NCBI GenBank assembly: GCA_023078555.1
Contig: CM041196.1
Span: 4,216,001 to 4,280,000, forward strand
DNA length: 64,000 nt
Direction: 5' to 3'
Source: Ulva prolifera
Lineage: Eukaryota; Chlorophyta; Ulvophyceae; Ulvales; Ulvaceae
Positions 26,411-37,900 of the stretch are shown piece by piece. A program made the translations under genes and the position numbers. Numbering within the stretch: the first letter of the stretch is position 1; each line of letters begins with the position of its first letter. Under the pieces are notes generated by a model. That model searched no databases, had not been told where the DNA came from, and worked only from the letters and a program-made list of their open reading frames with translations.

Positions 26411-27206
26411 TCTCCGCATTGCATCACTGCCATATACGCATGCAGCTAGCGCTCGTCTCGGGCGTGCCACCCATGGGACTGCAGGGCGTCCGAGTCTGCC
26501 TGCTTTGGACGAGGTAAGTGCCATACGCTACGTCTCGCGAAAGATAGCTAGCATGATGTACCGGGGTAATTGCACACGAGGGGGCACGTAGGCCTGCAGC
26601 CGGTGCAATGTGAGGATATCATATGACGCTGCTGCATATGCATCTGCGCCGCTTGCGCGTCCGGACGACGTCATCACACGGCGCGCCAGCACCCCTGTAG
26701 CAGCGCGCTGCGTGCCGTTCCATGGAATTGAGGGCGTAGCGGGTCATATATCGACGCACACATGCCACTCGCCCCCTGTGTACTTGCTGCCCTTCCCTGA
26801 CAGCTGCGCACGCGCGTACAGCTCCGGCGCCACGTACGTACGTGGCGCCACGTGCGGCCCTGTATTCACGTCATGCGAGCTTCACGTCGTGCACGTGGAG
26901 CTAGGCGCCATGCATGTTCCCTCTGCTACAATAATCATAACACGCTGGGTGTTTTGTCAACGGGGGCAGTCTCGTGCTGATGCAAGCGAATTCGCTTAGG
27001 GAGCTTCTATCTCGAGATAGCCTAGCGCGGTAGGTGATGAACGCGCCTTGCAGGCGCGGCACGCACGTCGCGACATGTGTGACCACCAATCATGCATGGT
27101 CATAATTGCATGGTCAAACCTGCCGTGGCGTGACATGCAGGAAGGTGGCAAAGGAGACCCAGATGCGCCATGATAACCTGGCTTGTGCCTTGCGCCAGGT
27201 CGCCTA
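26411..27206. other. Accessory DNA without recognised genes
   Basis: No supported exon. At 26835-26860 there is a palindromic CACGTACGTACGTGGCGCCACGTG cluster of overlapping ACGT-core motifs. The rest is unassigned. Confidence 0.4.
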
Positions 27207-27370
27207 AGGTTTACAAAAGAGTGAACGGGAGAAAACAAACACTGAAACCGAATCTCATCCGAATCAACTGCAACATACACTCACACACACACACGAACAC
27301 TACAACCGCACTCACAACTCAGTCCGGGAGGATCGCGTCCTCCAGGCCCTTATGCCGGACTGCAGTCCGC
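27207..27370 (-). mobile_element. LINE-like 3' UTR copy, inverted
   Basis: Starts GGTTTACAAAAGAGTGAAC and runs through GAATCTCATCCGAATCAACT and a CACACACACAC stretch to CGCGTCCTCCAGGCCCTTAT. The last part is the reverse of the coding-tail end seen at 27890-27910. It is about 160 bp long and 5'-truncated. Confidence 0.6.
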
Positions 27371-27399
27371 ACTGGATCCGGAGCCGCTCTACTATCTCG

Positions 27400-28085
27400 G
27401 AGATAATTCCGTGCCCTTGCATGCCTGCAGATGCCAGTGGGGTGCGGGTGTGGAGCTGACTCGTCGCGGGGACATCGTCGTGGTCATGCCGCGCCTGGAG
27501 ATGGCTGCTGTGGACTTCGTGGTCACGCATGCGCCGGCGGCCTCGTACGTGGCCGCTGCGGCGCGGGAGACGGGGGCGACGGAGGAGCGGTCGGAGAACA
27601 GGAAGCGGGACTGCTTCCGGCGGGATGTGCCTGATCATGCCGCGTTCCGGCTTGTTATGTTTGCCGTCGAATCTTAATTGCGGCCTCATGGGAAAGGCTG
27701 TCGTGAGGTCCATCAGCCAGTTGGCCAACGGGGGATGTGGGGGATGTGGCTGCTGCTAGTGGGCGTGCCTTTGTCCAGTGGGCGCTGCGGGTGCTGTCGG
27801 TGTCACGGGGCAATGCAGACATGCATCGGAACTTGAAGTCTGGGCTTGTCATCTCTCGTGAGCAGGGGTTGCGGAAAGAGGCAGGCCTGAAGGACGCGAT
27901 CCTGCCGGACTCGAGTGATCAGATGTATACATCATGATGTATGTGCATGCGGTTGCAGTTTGATTATATGTCTATGCGTGTGTTGCACCCTGTGTCTATG
28001 TGTGTGTTGCTGTTGATTCGGATAACATTTGTAACAAAACATCCGGTTTTTGGGTTTGTCTTCTTCCGTTCACGCTTTTGTAAAT
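27400..28085 (+). mobile_element. LINE-like ORF C-terminus and 3' end
   Basis: The longest copy in the window. Plus-strand pieces read ELTRRGDIVVVMPRLEMAAV, DFVVTHAPAASYVAAAAR, then RKRDCFRRDVPDH and LVMFAVESYG/MGKAV-like residues, then VQWALRVLSV and ADMHRNLKSGLVISREQGL. This order (THP-x-S-x-SYVAAAA, then FAVES-x-G, then RGNA) is that of the end of algal and metazoan non-LTR reverse-transcriptase ORFs. A 3' terminus ending CACGCTTTTGTAAAT is present at 28045-28085, after a diverged spacer. No endonuclease or polymerase domain remains. Confidence 0.6.
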
Positions 28086-28146
28086 AATGCTGTGGCGAGA
28101 CCTCGAGGAGCTCCACATCTAGAGGCGGTGGCCTCTGACCTTTTCT

Positions 28147-28215
28147 GTTTACAAAAGAGTGAACGGGAGAAAGCAAACACTGATTTTGTTTACAAAAGAG
28201 ACTGATCGTTTCTAA
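28147..28215 (-). mobile_element. Two short nested LINE-like 3' ends
   Basis: TTTACAAAAGAGTGAACGGG at 28148 continues to AACACTGA, and a second TTTACAAAAGAG follows at 28190. Both are in minus orientation. They face the plus-oriented end at 28085 across a spacer of about 62 bp. Confidence 0.55.
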
Positions 28216-28960
28216 AATTTAACCACACGCATGCAGCGCCATATGGCGGCTCCAGGCCAGGAGCCGCCGCGGCCATGCTGTCACAGAAGAGTGAACCCTC
28301 AAAAACAATTGCAGGTCAAAGCAGTACCACCCTACGATCTCTCGCGAAACCGGATCTGCACACGGCAGCAGCGCCACTCACACACGCATCCTAGTCCGGC
28401 GGGACCGGAGCCGCGCGCCATATGCATGTGAATCCATGGCTGTTCATCTACCGGGAGCTCGCACGCACGTCATGCATATGCGAGGCCGCTGCAGCCGCAC
28501 GCACGTCATGCATATGCGAGGCCGCAGCCGCCTCGCATATGCAGCCGCCTCGCATATGCACTGCGGCAGGCGAGGCGGCAGTCAGGCAGCGGCCGGCGAG
28601 GTCCCCGAGGGAGCCACGCATGCGCAAGCGATCATTGCCAGACAAGGGCACGCATGCGCAAGCGATCATTGCCAGATGTTTCACAGTGCCTGATGAGGTG
28701 TACATCAATCGGGGTGCTCTCTTTGGGCAGCGGGGGGCGAGCTGCGTGCGCGTGGCCCTCAGGATCCGTCGACGTCAGCAGTCGCGGTGCCTGCTCGAGC
28801 TCATCGCCACGGGCAGTTCGCGGGAGCAGATGCTACCCGTTCACGTGAGAGGCCGGACGTGCACGCCGCTACAGCGGAGTAATGCGGAGCCTCGTGGTGC
28901 TTCGGAAGCGACAGTCGGTTTTGGTGTTGGTCTTCTCCCGTTCACTCTTTTGTAATCCAC
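28216..28960 (+). other. Repeat-bounded segment with a coding-like frame
   Basis: Lies between the minus-oriented end at 28148 and a plus-oriented LINE-like end at 28925-28957 (TCTTCTCCCGTTCACTCTTT). It contains direct repeats: CGCACGTCATGCATATGCGA twice (28460-28520) and CATGCGCAAGCGATCATTGC twice (28619-28675). A plus frame after these reads FTVPDEVYINRGALFGQRG, then ASCVRVALRIRRRQQSRCLL and ELIATGSSREQML. I do not recognise it. It could be a fragment of an older gene or of the same mobile family. Confidence 0.35.
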
Positions 28961-29089
28961 ATCTGTTGATGCATCTTCATCTCGACGCACTCATGATTGG
29001 CTGCAGGTGTCTTTTGCTGCTGGAGCGTGGCTTTGCGTGCGTGGGTGGATGCCCATATGCTGCTTGGAGAGACTTTCTTGTGCATGGCG

Positions 29090-29157
29090 TGCACATGTAC
29101 TTACAAAAGATTGAACGGGAGAAAACAAACACTGATCATTTCATGAAATGCACATGT
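29090..29157 (-). mobile_element. Short LINE-like 3' end
   Basis: TTACAAAAGATTGAACGGGA continues to AAACAAACACTGATC in minus orientation. TGCACATGT is present on both sides (29090-29098 and 29149-29157), a possible target-site duplication. Confidence 0.6.
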
Positions 29158-31913
29158 TGGGCTGTCATTTAAGCTTGCTGGGGCGACCGCTGCCCACATG
29201 CATATGCTGGCCGCGGTGCCACCGCAGTGCTACGAGCAGGAAACAAATGAACAAATGTCTGCAAGCAGCTGCAGCGGCGGCATGGATACCCTCGTGCCTC
29301 CAAACATATCCCAGCCGCGTGTCGAAGCAGCTGCTCGAAGACGGCTCAGCCGGCCCTCTGCCCTTGCACGCTGGCTTTGCAGATTGCAATCGTAAAGCCA
29401 TCTATGCGATCGATATCTCAAGAAATACTTGGAACTCTCGCGGCGCTGCGTGGGTGGGCCAGCAGCAACGCGTACACGCGAGCCAGTGACTTCCTCGAGC
29501 GCGTCAACGATGGCAAACTCACGATCCGTGGAACCCTGATGACAGTATGATGCGTTCCATGCATGAGCACAGCCTAGGACCCGGTCCTGCCAGACTATCG
29601 CCTGTGTATCAACTTATGTGTGAGCCGGCTGCAATATGGCTGTGTGTGAGCGCTGGTCGATACGATATTTTTGTGCTGTGGTGGCCAGCGCTTTGATCTC
29701 TGAACACGTGTTGATTGCAGGATCCTTGTAATATACATGATCAGGGTCGGTCGGGCCCGGTGGACGCGTCATGTGTACGCAGGCAGGCGCACCATGACGG
29801 CCAAGGCAGCACCGTGACGCAGCGACTTTGCCGTGGTGAAGGATACAAATGTAAAGTAAAGTAAATCTAAATTAAATGTTTTTCAAGGACATGGATACAG
29901 CCGGATCCGGAGAGGCAGGCGCACCATGGACGCCGCACCTGCATAAGCCATGCATATACTCATAGCGTGTACACGAGGGGGGCGTTCTCATTCTCTGGGC
30001 CGTGCGTACCGGGGTACCTTGCACAATTGTACCCTTTAAAGTGTAAATTGCAAACAACCTGTCCCGTGGGCAGGGGGGCGTACCGGTTGCGCCAGCTCGG
30101 ACGTGTCGGCTTCCGAAGTCATGGGCTAGCTGATCAGTGCTACAGCTGCAGCATGTTTCCGTGATGCAGGGCTGGAGCATCTGAGATGTTACTCGTAGCC
30201 TAGCTGAGCTAACTCTAGAGTTCATCGTGCTGCTATGTAAGCCAACCGACCAGCCGCATGCATATGTCTGAGCTGCATGCTGATGTGTTGTGGGACTCCT
30301 ATGCATGCCAAGGAGCCAGGCCACCGCGAGCTGCCGGAGCACTCTGTGTCTAGATCTATGCCCTATGCCGACCGCATGTACGCCTGGATCCTCGCTCGGG
30401 CTCTGTATGAAGCAACGGAACAGTGGCCGCGCGTTCCAAAGAGTCACTGGTGTCAGTTCCAGTTTTCACACGTCCAGCGATTCAGAAGGTCGAGACGTCT
30501 AGATAACAGATTCTAGATGATGTGGGTCTGCATGCACACGCGGTCTCGTCCTCGGACATTGGGCTACCAGTGGTGTCAGGAGGGGACATGCTGGCCGGTC
30601 GGCAGGAGGCCCAGGCAACTCGACTAAATCCGGAGGGATGTTAAAAGGCGTTCGGTGCGCCAGCAGGGGACTCTGCCTCAGCGCGTCTCGTCGGCCCCCT
30701 GAGTGTGGGCATCAACATATTTGCCATCGCGGTGTGGCAGCCAGTCACAGCACGGCGCTTGTCATTTCTGGGCTGTCAACCCGGCCACATGTCTGCAGCT
30801 GCCCACCGCCCCAATGCTCACGGGCTGCCCACGGGCTGCCCGGGCTGTGACTCCTGCATCACTTGCTATCTCCGAGATAGGAGCTCAGGCACGGGCGCTC
30901 ACATCTGGTCTCGATGGCCCGGCCCCAGCTCTCAGTCCCAGCTGCCTTGACACCTTGAGCAGATCGTGCAGGGCCCTGCGCAAGCTGTGGAAGCTGCTGA
31001 GCAGCTGCAGTGGCCCCATAAACTGATCTGGACCAGTGTCCATGGTGATGATCGAAACGCTGGTCAGCAGCAACGTCAGCTGTATTGCATCAGCTGTCTT
31101 TGTTATGTTGCTGTCTTTGATTGATCATGTTGCAGGGTTCAGGTAGGGCACGACTACGCCCACATTCACAACAGACCGCGATCTCGCTAATGTCGTGCCT
31201 GACCTGGATGGTGCCTGCGGGACATGCAACATCAAGTCTGCCGCGGGATGCTCCAAACACTCCTTGTATTTGCAGACATCGGCATCTCCTACCGTGACAA
31301 GAAATGGTCACTAACATGGATAGGAAGACAGACATGCGCAAAATCGCATTCTCCGGGCACCGGTGGAAGCACAAGGACAGACCTGAGATCTTTCACACCG
31401 GGCATTCAGCAAGCTGCCAGAAGTACATGTATGAATGTCAGTCAGTGCGCGCTTGTTTGTGTCGCTGTTAGGCTGCGCCGGAGAAACCAGGGTGACTAGG
31501 GATCGTATGATGCACAGGGGAAGTGCTGCTGTGCTGCTGTGATGCGGTTGCGAAATGCAGAGCACACTGTGCCGTGTCTGCGGCGCTACCTGCCTCCCCG
31601 GCTTTGACCTTGTCACACAGCACACAGCACACAGCACAAGACATGCCCCTTAGCTGCGTTCCCACACGTGCTGAGCGACAGCCATACTCACGACTTTCCA
31701 ACGTGCGCTCTTCCCTCGCTGACGTGTGAGCTCTGCCCTTCACGTGATACATCGTAGAGGCAACAGGCCACTGACCTACCACATGCACCCTCCCTGCCCC
31801 CTCCATGGCCCCTCCCATCAGCTGTCAGTGACCAGGACCACTCCGTGCCGACATCATCAGACACCCCATAGCCACCCCGGCAGAGCCCCATCACGCGCAG
31901 CACACTCAGCGCG
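29158..31913. other. Intergenic, no supported gene
   Basis: Low-GC, frame-poor DNA for this region. Contains an AT-rich GTAAAGTAAAGTAAATCTAA stretch at 29851 (see the dispersed repeat finding) and scattered GCATGC palindromes. The 3' flank of DEX1 lies at the right edge. Confidence 0.4.
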
Positions 31914-34900
31914 TCAGGACGGCAGCTCGAGCTGGTGCGCGGGGCGCAGCACGAGCAGGAAGAGGCCCATCGCGAGCAGCGGCCCGGCCGCGAGCCACTT
32001 GAGCAGCTTGTGGAACTGCAGGTGGAAGCCTTGCTGGAACTCATCGACGTAGACGACGCCGTTCGCATCGACCATCTCGAGGCGCACAACCGCGGCCGCG
32101 CGGCTGCGAGGGCACGGCACAAACAGCGCGTACTTGCCCGGGTTGTGGTACGTCTCCTGCATGCCGATGACCGGCTGCTCCCCGGCGGCCATCGACACGG
32201 TGTCGATGTTCTGCATGCATGCGGCGGCCATCAGCACCCGGTGGGGGCGAGGGGGAATTCCCATTGTAGACACAATGCAGCGCAGGCCAGGCCCAGGCAT
32301 GGCGTGGCACGCTACGTGACAGCACAGCACAGCACACGCGCGAGGGACGTGGCAGCTACCTCGCCACAGCTGAACTGCGGCCACAGTGGCCGGCACACAC
32401 ACCTGGCATTGGCAGGTCACGCACACGCATCATGTGCGCATTCCTGAGTCTGCAAACACGAGAAAGCAGCCCCAACACAAGCGGGTATGGCGGATACGAT
32501 GCAGGGGACACCCAGGGACCACAACTCTCGCAGCCACGCGGCGCTGCACGCATCTAACAGCGCCGCCGGCGGGGCCGGGATCCAGGTGGCGGGGGGCGGC
32601 GCACAGACAGAAGGATCTTCACGGTATAGGGTGCCCTGGGCTTTTTGAACTCGACGGTCGGCGTGCCGTCCACTGCCGCCTGCTGCGCGGCCGCCGCCGC
32701 CTCCGGACTCTCAAGGCGGTCGACGATGGTGAACTCCACAGGGAACATGCTGCCGCGGATGTCGGGGGCCTGCCGGGTCATCTGCCGGGCGTATATCCCG
32801 ACCTGCAGGCAACGGCAGAGCTGAGGCGACGAGTGCACAACATACAGTGCACAACATACAGGCATGGCACCAGATGCGTTTGGGGACGGGGCGTGTGGTC
32901 GTGCTCGTGGGTGACAGCCCCAAGAACATACACACAAACATACCAATACGAAATCATAATCACACAAGCAGCCACAAATACACTGCTGCTAAAACATGCC
33001 CTCGCATACAAACAGGAAGGAGGCTGTGAGCGCGTATGCACAGGGTGCCACAGTCTCCGGCATTGACAACCGTCAGAGGCGGGGAGGGGGGCCTGCCTGG
33101 TCATGGCGGGCGACGAAGTTCGAGCGGCCCGGGACTTGCTGGGGCCACGTCTTGAGGGGGTGGTACTCCGCCGGGGTGCCCAGAGAGTACACATGTCCAC
33201 TCATGGTAGACACGAGCAGCTCAAGGCGGCCGTCGTTGTCTAGATCGTCCACGAGCACTGCCGCGTACGCTGTGTCGCTGATGTCCACCGCATCTGCAAT
33301 GCACCCGAGGTCACAACCTTCTATGCCGTTGGTACGAACCGCCCCGTTTTGACCACAGCATGACTGAATTGCCGACCGCCCGGCGCTCCAACGCGCTGAG
33401 GGCCGGCGATCCGGAATGTGTGAATGGCAAGGCAGCTGGAAGGCCTGTGGCGAGGGTGTCTGAGGCGGAGGACCTCTTGAGGCACGGGCGCAGCCAGTGA
33501 CAGGAGGAGAGGACTGCACACGTCACATGCATCGGGCGACTGCATGGCAGAGAGCCAAGAGCTGCTGCATATCGCGCGAACCAAACACACTCGATCCGCA
33601 GGCCCGTGACAGATCACGAAGCGGCGTCGGCATGCATGGCGATTGTGGCAGGGAGCAGATCGCGAGCCTCGGGCAGCCAGGGCCATGGCCGCAACGCCGC
33701 TGTGCCGGTGCTGAACAGCCGTCGCCAAACACTGCTACAGACGTCACGTCATTGCACGCTGAGCACGCAAGCTGTGGACGTGCAGATGCTTCGGAGCGGT
33801 GTTAGTCCAAGTGTTTACGGGACCAAAGATCCGGTTGAGAGAGCGACGCAGGCGCAGCGGCGCCTCTCCGCCCAGCCACGCATGGGCCTCACAGCAGACT
33901 GTGTGGTGAGAGATGCTTCAGAGCGGCTGGGGATTGCGGTCGCGGTGGGCGCGTGGCCGGCCGGGGCCTGCTGCGGGTCAGGCTCGGCGGCGGCGGGGCG
34001 GGGAGGGGGGAGGGGGGAGGGGGGGGGGGGGAGGGGGGAGGGGGGGCGCACCCGCGCAGGCAGTGATGCCGTCGATGACATAGACGTAGCCGTCAAAGGA
34101 GGGCACGACGAGCTGCAGGGCCGGGCCGTCGACGAGGCGCGTCAGCGTCACCGGCGCGAGGATCTTGCCTCCGGTGCTGAACGGGAAGTTGTCTAGCATC
34201 TTGCCTGCAGAGGGCACCGCGGCGTCAGGCTGCTCCTGGAGGCGGCTGTGTCATGGGTCCACTCAGTGAGAGGTGGGTGCCAGAAGTGGTTGTGGCGATC
34301 ACAGCCCCTACACTGCCGACCATAGGCAGCCCCAGGCTGCGGGGGTGATTGCAGCTATGGCTGCCTGTGACATGACAGATCTCAGCTGCAGTTACATCAC
34401 TGTGGCACAGCCACACCAGTGAGCTGGTTGGTGGGTGCCATGTAGCAGTTGGAGAGGCCATCACGCCATGTGCACAGATCAAAGAAAACAGAATAATCCG
34501 TGCAGTCACGGCCAGAAAAAGCATGGTCGTGCAACAGTAGCAGCACAAGCAACAGCAGCCGCGCGACGGCGGCACATCTTCACGATTTCACGCTGACCTG
34601 AGCTGTGCAAACACTGGCAGCTGTGCCGTCAGCGCAATCGGAGCAGCAGCAGAGCCTTTTTTCCAGACCATGGAGCAGCTGTATTACCAGGGTTAGCCAC
34701 TGGCACATTTGCCTATGAGAGAAACAGAACAGGTGGCGGGCGCCGCGGTGCAAGAGAGATTCTTGCCTTGTGACCGGTGCGAGAGAGATTCTTGCAGGGC
34801 TAGCTGTCAGTGTGATGCTTTGTGCTAGGGGCAGGGCACTGTCGCCACTCTCAGGCCAGTCAGCACATGCACATCCGCCCAGCAGGGCACACTTGCCCGT

Positions 34901-37900
34901 GCCACAGGTTGGACAGCTTTGAACGCTTTGAGAAGGCAGTCCAGATTGGCAGACATCCACAGGGCAAGCCTAGCTGATCCCAGGGGGAGCTTCGATTTCC
35001 CCCAACAGCTCGACCTTTCCCACCACACACACAGCTGAGCTGTAGTCAGTTCGGGAGGAAAGCTTTAACTGTGTTTGTCTGTGCCCCTGCACGCTTCTGT
35101 AACACAGAAGCAGCTGAGCGCAACAGAAATACGTGCTGACATGTCGAAGCGGAGTGCGCACCCCAAAGCAGCCCCGATGCAAACCAATCGTCACAGCATG
35201 ACAGAAGAGTTACAGAAGAGTGAACGGGGACAGACAAACACCGATGCCTGCTGAAACCATCAAGGAGTTCGCTGTTCTTTGCCCAGGCTCGTCACTGTTC
35301 GGTCACACGTACGTCGAACACTTTGGCTCATTGAACACTGCTGCTGAGATCTTGCAGGAAATATCGCCGAAATGCTACTGGCTTCGCGTGCCCGCTGAGA
35401 CGAGAGTTCCATCTCATCAGCGACTGTCGCAGAGCAGAGGTGCATCCGCTACTGGCCGTGGCACGTTGCCAACTGCAACCAGCGTGCATCGCGCAGCCTG
35501 CTTTGAGCAGAATCCACGTACACGTATGAACTGGAGCGCATGCGACACAGTTTGATTGGAAGCCCCGACGGCGGCATAACCAGCTCCCCATTGGATCCTT
35601 CAACCGCAACAATTGTTGAACCGAACCATGGCAAGACTAGCTAGCTCGAGCGACTCCCCCATTGGATTCTTCAATAGCAATCGAAATCATTGGGGGCACA
35701 CATGTACGGCCCGGGCTCAGGGTCACGGCCAGAGTTTCTGACTTGACCAAGGCCTCTCCTGACGACTTCGCGGCTGCTCACGGCATGACGTAGCCTACTC
35801 AGCTGCGAGGCGTGTTCTCCACATCCGCGGCGACAGCAAAATTCCGCAGCGTACAGCAGCTGTGTCATTTTAGAAGGCTCAGAGTCATGAAGCAGGCCGC
35901 CTGGGCGTGGAGCTCGCATAGTACTGCATGGCGCATGGGCTGAGGTGACGAAAGGGAAGCGTGGGTCAGGCCGCGGACGCAGACACGAGTGCCGCGCAAA
36001 CACGTTTCGCGAGTGACATATGGGCCAACGTAATGTGAAGCCATGCACCCGTCGATGCCGCAGCCTCACATGGGCGTTGATGCTGGAGCGGGCAGCCGTG
36101 CGTGCTAGGGCCATGCCGCGGCATGACCCCAACGTAGCACCGCATGTGTTGGCTCGAACCACCGTTGAGTATGTGCCGTCGTTATATGCGCGGGAGGTGT
36201 CAAGGCCCCCGCGGTGAACGCCCCTGGCTCCAGCGGCATGTCGTGACTCGATCGCATGCCAACGTGAACCTGGCGCGAGGAAATATGCGACGACGCACTT
36301 GGTCGAACGGCTGTCATGCGTATCTCCACGGCATTCGACTGCACGGTGTATTCGGTGGACACAAGAGCGCAGCCACCGCCCATGTTTATCACAAATGGTC
36401 GCAGAGGCAGGCAGCACCGCGGGCTGCGGCGTGAGCGACTCACGCACGGGCGCTGGACTGGTTATCACGAGATACTCCGTGGGCAGTCGGCATTGCTCGA
36501 GCTGTGGCCGGCCATCACACGCCTGCGGATGATGAACTCCGCGGCTTTCCGTCTTCGGCCGCGCGTTCGCTGCACGGCACGAGCTGCGTGTGCGCCGCGC
36601 AAGCTCACCGCACCACGTCACGGCACGCGGGCAGCGATGGCGGGCGCGCATGTTGATGCCACACACGCTGACACCCACCCAACACATTCCACGGCGCCAA
36701 CACCTCGACCCGATCGTTGCAGCACACAGTGACCTCTCATCGAATCTCACTCGCGCCGGTCATGTGTCCACGCCCCGGTCGATCCCCGCCACATGTGTCT
36801 GGGCGCAGAGACGGCTTCCGTTCCGCAACGGCACGGTCACCACCGAGGAATCGCAAGAACAAAACGCACCTGTCGCCGCATCCAGCGCGAAGACCTCGCC
36901 GGCCCCGGAGCCGAACACTGCGTCCAGGCGGCCGTCGCCGTTCACGTCTCCGAAGGTGGGGGCCTGGGTGACAGGCGTGCGCAGGTGCGTGTCCCAGAGG
37001 AGTGTCCCGTTGCGGGTAAACGCTGCAACGCTGCCGCGGGTGTCGGCCGCAAAGAGCTCGAGCAGGCCGTCCCCGTCAGCATCTGCGACGGCCACCTGCG
37101 CCTGCACTTCCCCCATCTGCACCGGCCACCCCGGAAGCGGCTTGCCGGCCGAGTCCAGCACGTAGATGAACCCGACGGACGTCGCGGCGATCGTTTCGAG
37201 CTTGCCGTCGTGGTCGAGGTCGGCCAGCGTCGGGCTCGAGTACACGTACGCCCTGCACAGCACCGCACAGCATGTCACGCATGCCCAGCACAGCATGGTC
37301 ATGGAGGAGTGAACAGGCAACACCACACACAGCAAAACGAGACCTCTTCCGAATCAACAGTCAGACACACTGTCACACCACAGCAGCTCAGGCACACACG
37401 CCTGGATGCTTCGGCAGGATTCGGGACCTCTGGGCCCACATCATGCCGCAGCCCCTGCTCACGCGAGATGACCTTCCCGGACTCCCAATACATCTCAGCG
37501 TTGGCACGCTGCAACAATGCAGACAACAACAGCAGCGCCCACTGCACCAGCACATCACAGCACAGCACGCCAGCACGCCAGCAGTGAGCTCGCACGCCTG
37601 GGCCGTGACTGAGCGTGCCAGGACGCCACGTACAGACCTCGCCCCCCCCGCCCCCGGGGCTGCCCCGGCCGGCTTCGAGGAACATGCTGGCATCATCGGA
37701 TGATCACAGTGATGCTACACTGGGTGCTGTAGAGCGAGGGGGAGGCAGGACCGTCGTGGGTTGCTTTGTGGCAAAATGCGCGTCACCATGACGCGACTCA
37801 GCAGCGCCTGCGTCGGCAAGCACCCCCCCCCCTCCGCCGCAGCCAGCGCATGCGCCGAGAGCACAGCCGAGGGCGCCGTACCGCAGGTCGACCTTGTCAG

